The translations under genes were made by a program, and so were the position numbers. Below, piece by piece: positions 63,440 through 64,000 of a DNA stretch of 64,000 bases. Origin of the DNA: Rusavskia elegans (taxonomy: Eukaryota > Ascomycota > Lecanoromycetes > Teloschistales > Teloschistaceae). The stretch is from contig SAUG01000015.1 in assembly GCA_011316305.1 (NCBI GenBank), forward strand, positions 619,980 through 683,979, in the 5' to 3' direction. The notes beneath the pieces were generated by a model. It ran no database searches. It worked only from the letters and a program-made list of their open reading frames with translations, and was not told where the DNA came from. Positions within the stretch are counted from its first letter, which is position 1, and each line of letters begins with the position of its first letter.

Positions 63440-64000
63440 CCCCTTGGAAGGCTCCTATTTGAGGTCATATCAAGTTTTCATATATATATATATATATTTC
63501 ATCAACGTTATATACGGCAACGATTGTTGTATTTTACGTGTAAAGAAATTTTCACAGCCAAAGGTATACAGTTTATCAGATAAAATTTATAGCGCAGTTA
63601 ATTATTTCTATTTAACTATTTTCTTCTTTATTCGATTACGAATCTTCTACTATATTTAAATACTATATATTCCTTCCTCGACGTTATATATAATTATCAG
63701 CTTCTAATATTTCTACTATATCTACCTACTATACTGCGAAGTAATTACGAATAATCGTCGCCTCGTCTATACTTATTATATAACCCGTACCTAAATATTC
63801 CGCTAAACTATTAAAGTACTTTTTAACCTATATAGCTTTAAGACGGTCGCTAGCTATAGGGTCGCTAGCTAGTACGCTAGCTACTATAGTTAAAAGCTTT
63901 ACCCGGTCGATTAGATTAAAAAGCGGTAGGGAGGTCGGATAGCGCGTTTTAAAGGCGGTAAGAAAAAGATTTTTATCGAAGTTAAAATAGGTTACTCTAG
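63440..64000 (-). repeat. Dispersed repeat R3, copy 5 (runs off the window)
   Basis: Inverted relative to copy 1 and truncated by the window end. It is the least mutated copy: its end near 63440-63600 keeps TTGGAAGGCTCC, GAGGTCATATCAAG and ACAGCCAAAGG with intact CpA/TpG. Its insertion into R1 copy C fixes this terminus at about 63440-63444. A 71-codon frame at 63444-63659 falls inside it and is not a gene. Confidence 0.6.

Noticed and set aside
1..64000. Mitochondrial or plastid DNA because of very high A+T.
   Set aside because: The region holds RIP-mutated Gypsy and Mutator-like elements and a nuclear-type gene with normal composition; no organelle genes are present.

Overview
This window looks like a gene-poor, AT-rich block of nuclear DNA from a filamentous ascomycete (Pezizomycotina) that has been heavily mutated by repeat-induced point mutation (RIP). 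Over most of the 64 kb, CpA and TpG are almost absent, TpA is extremely common, and the remaining G+C sits in CpG, CpC and CpT contexts. Old reading frames can still be followed for hundreds of codons if TAG and TAA are taken as former Gln or Trp codons. The transposon types (chromodomain Ty3/Gypsy, Mutator-like) also fit a fungus. The species cannot be named from the sequence.

Only one normal protein gene is visible. It lies on the minus strand (22380-24404) in a sharply bounded island of ordinary composition (about 21785-24545). It encodes a 674-residue proline-rich protein with a transglutaminase-like domain and an intact Cys-His-Asp triad. Everything else is transposon relics and repeats.

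Layout: 1-1200, relic frame on minus; 1212-1773, MITE copy; 2031-5552, Mutator-like element with 59-bp terminal inverted repeats; 5.6-7.9 kb, featureless RIP'd DNA; 7.9-9.65 kb, repeat family R1; 10.3-11.25 kb, repeat family R3; 11.4-15.6 kb, long unidentified relic frames on minus; 16.0-17.6 kb, inverted R1; 20.6-21.0 kb, satellite; 21.8-24.5 kb, the gene island; 25346-25956, second MITE copy; 26370-33853, chromodomain Gypsy element with 241-bp LTRs and an ACTAT target duplication; 37.2-38.0 kb, R3; 38.4-39.9 kb, satellite with a SINE inserted in it; 43945-52216, second chromodomain Gypsy element with an extra frame behind the integrase; 52742-53162, second SINE, followed by another R3; 55.2-58.4 kb, short LTR element that keeps a gag-like frame; 59612-60032, third SINE; 61.7-63.4 kb, third R1, interrupted by a fifth R3 that runs off the window. 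Short blocks rich in CGGATC/CCGAC motifs are scattered throughout.

The most notable findings are a family of about 421-425-bp tRNA-headed SINEs, all three copies flanked by perfect 15-16 bp target duplications, and the survival of one apparently intact gene inside tens of kilobases of RIP-destroyed DNA. I did not find a defence, secretion or biosynthetic gene system. Classes for R1, R3 and the 11-15 kb frames could not be settled without database searches.
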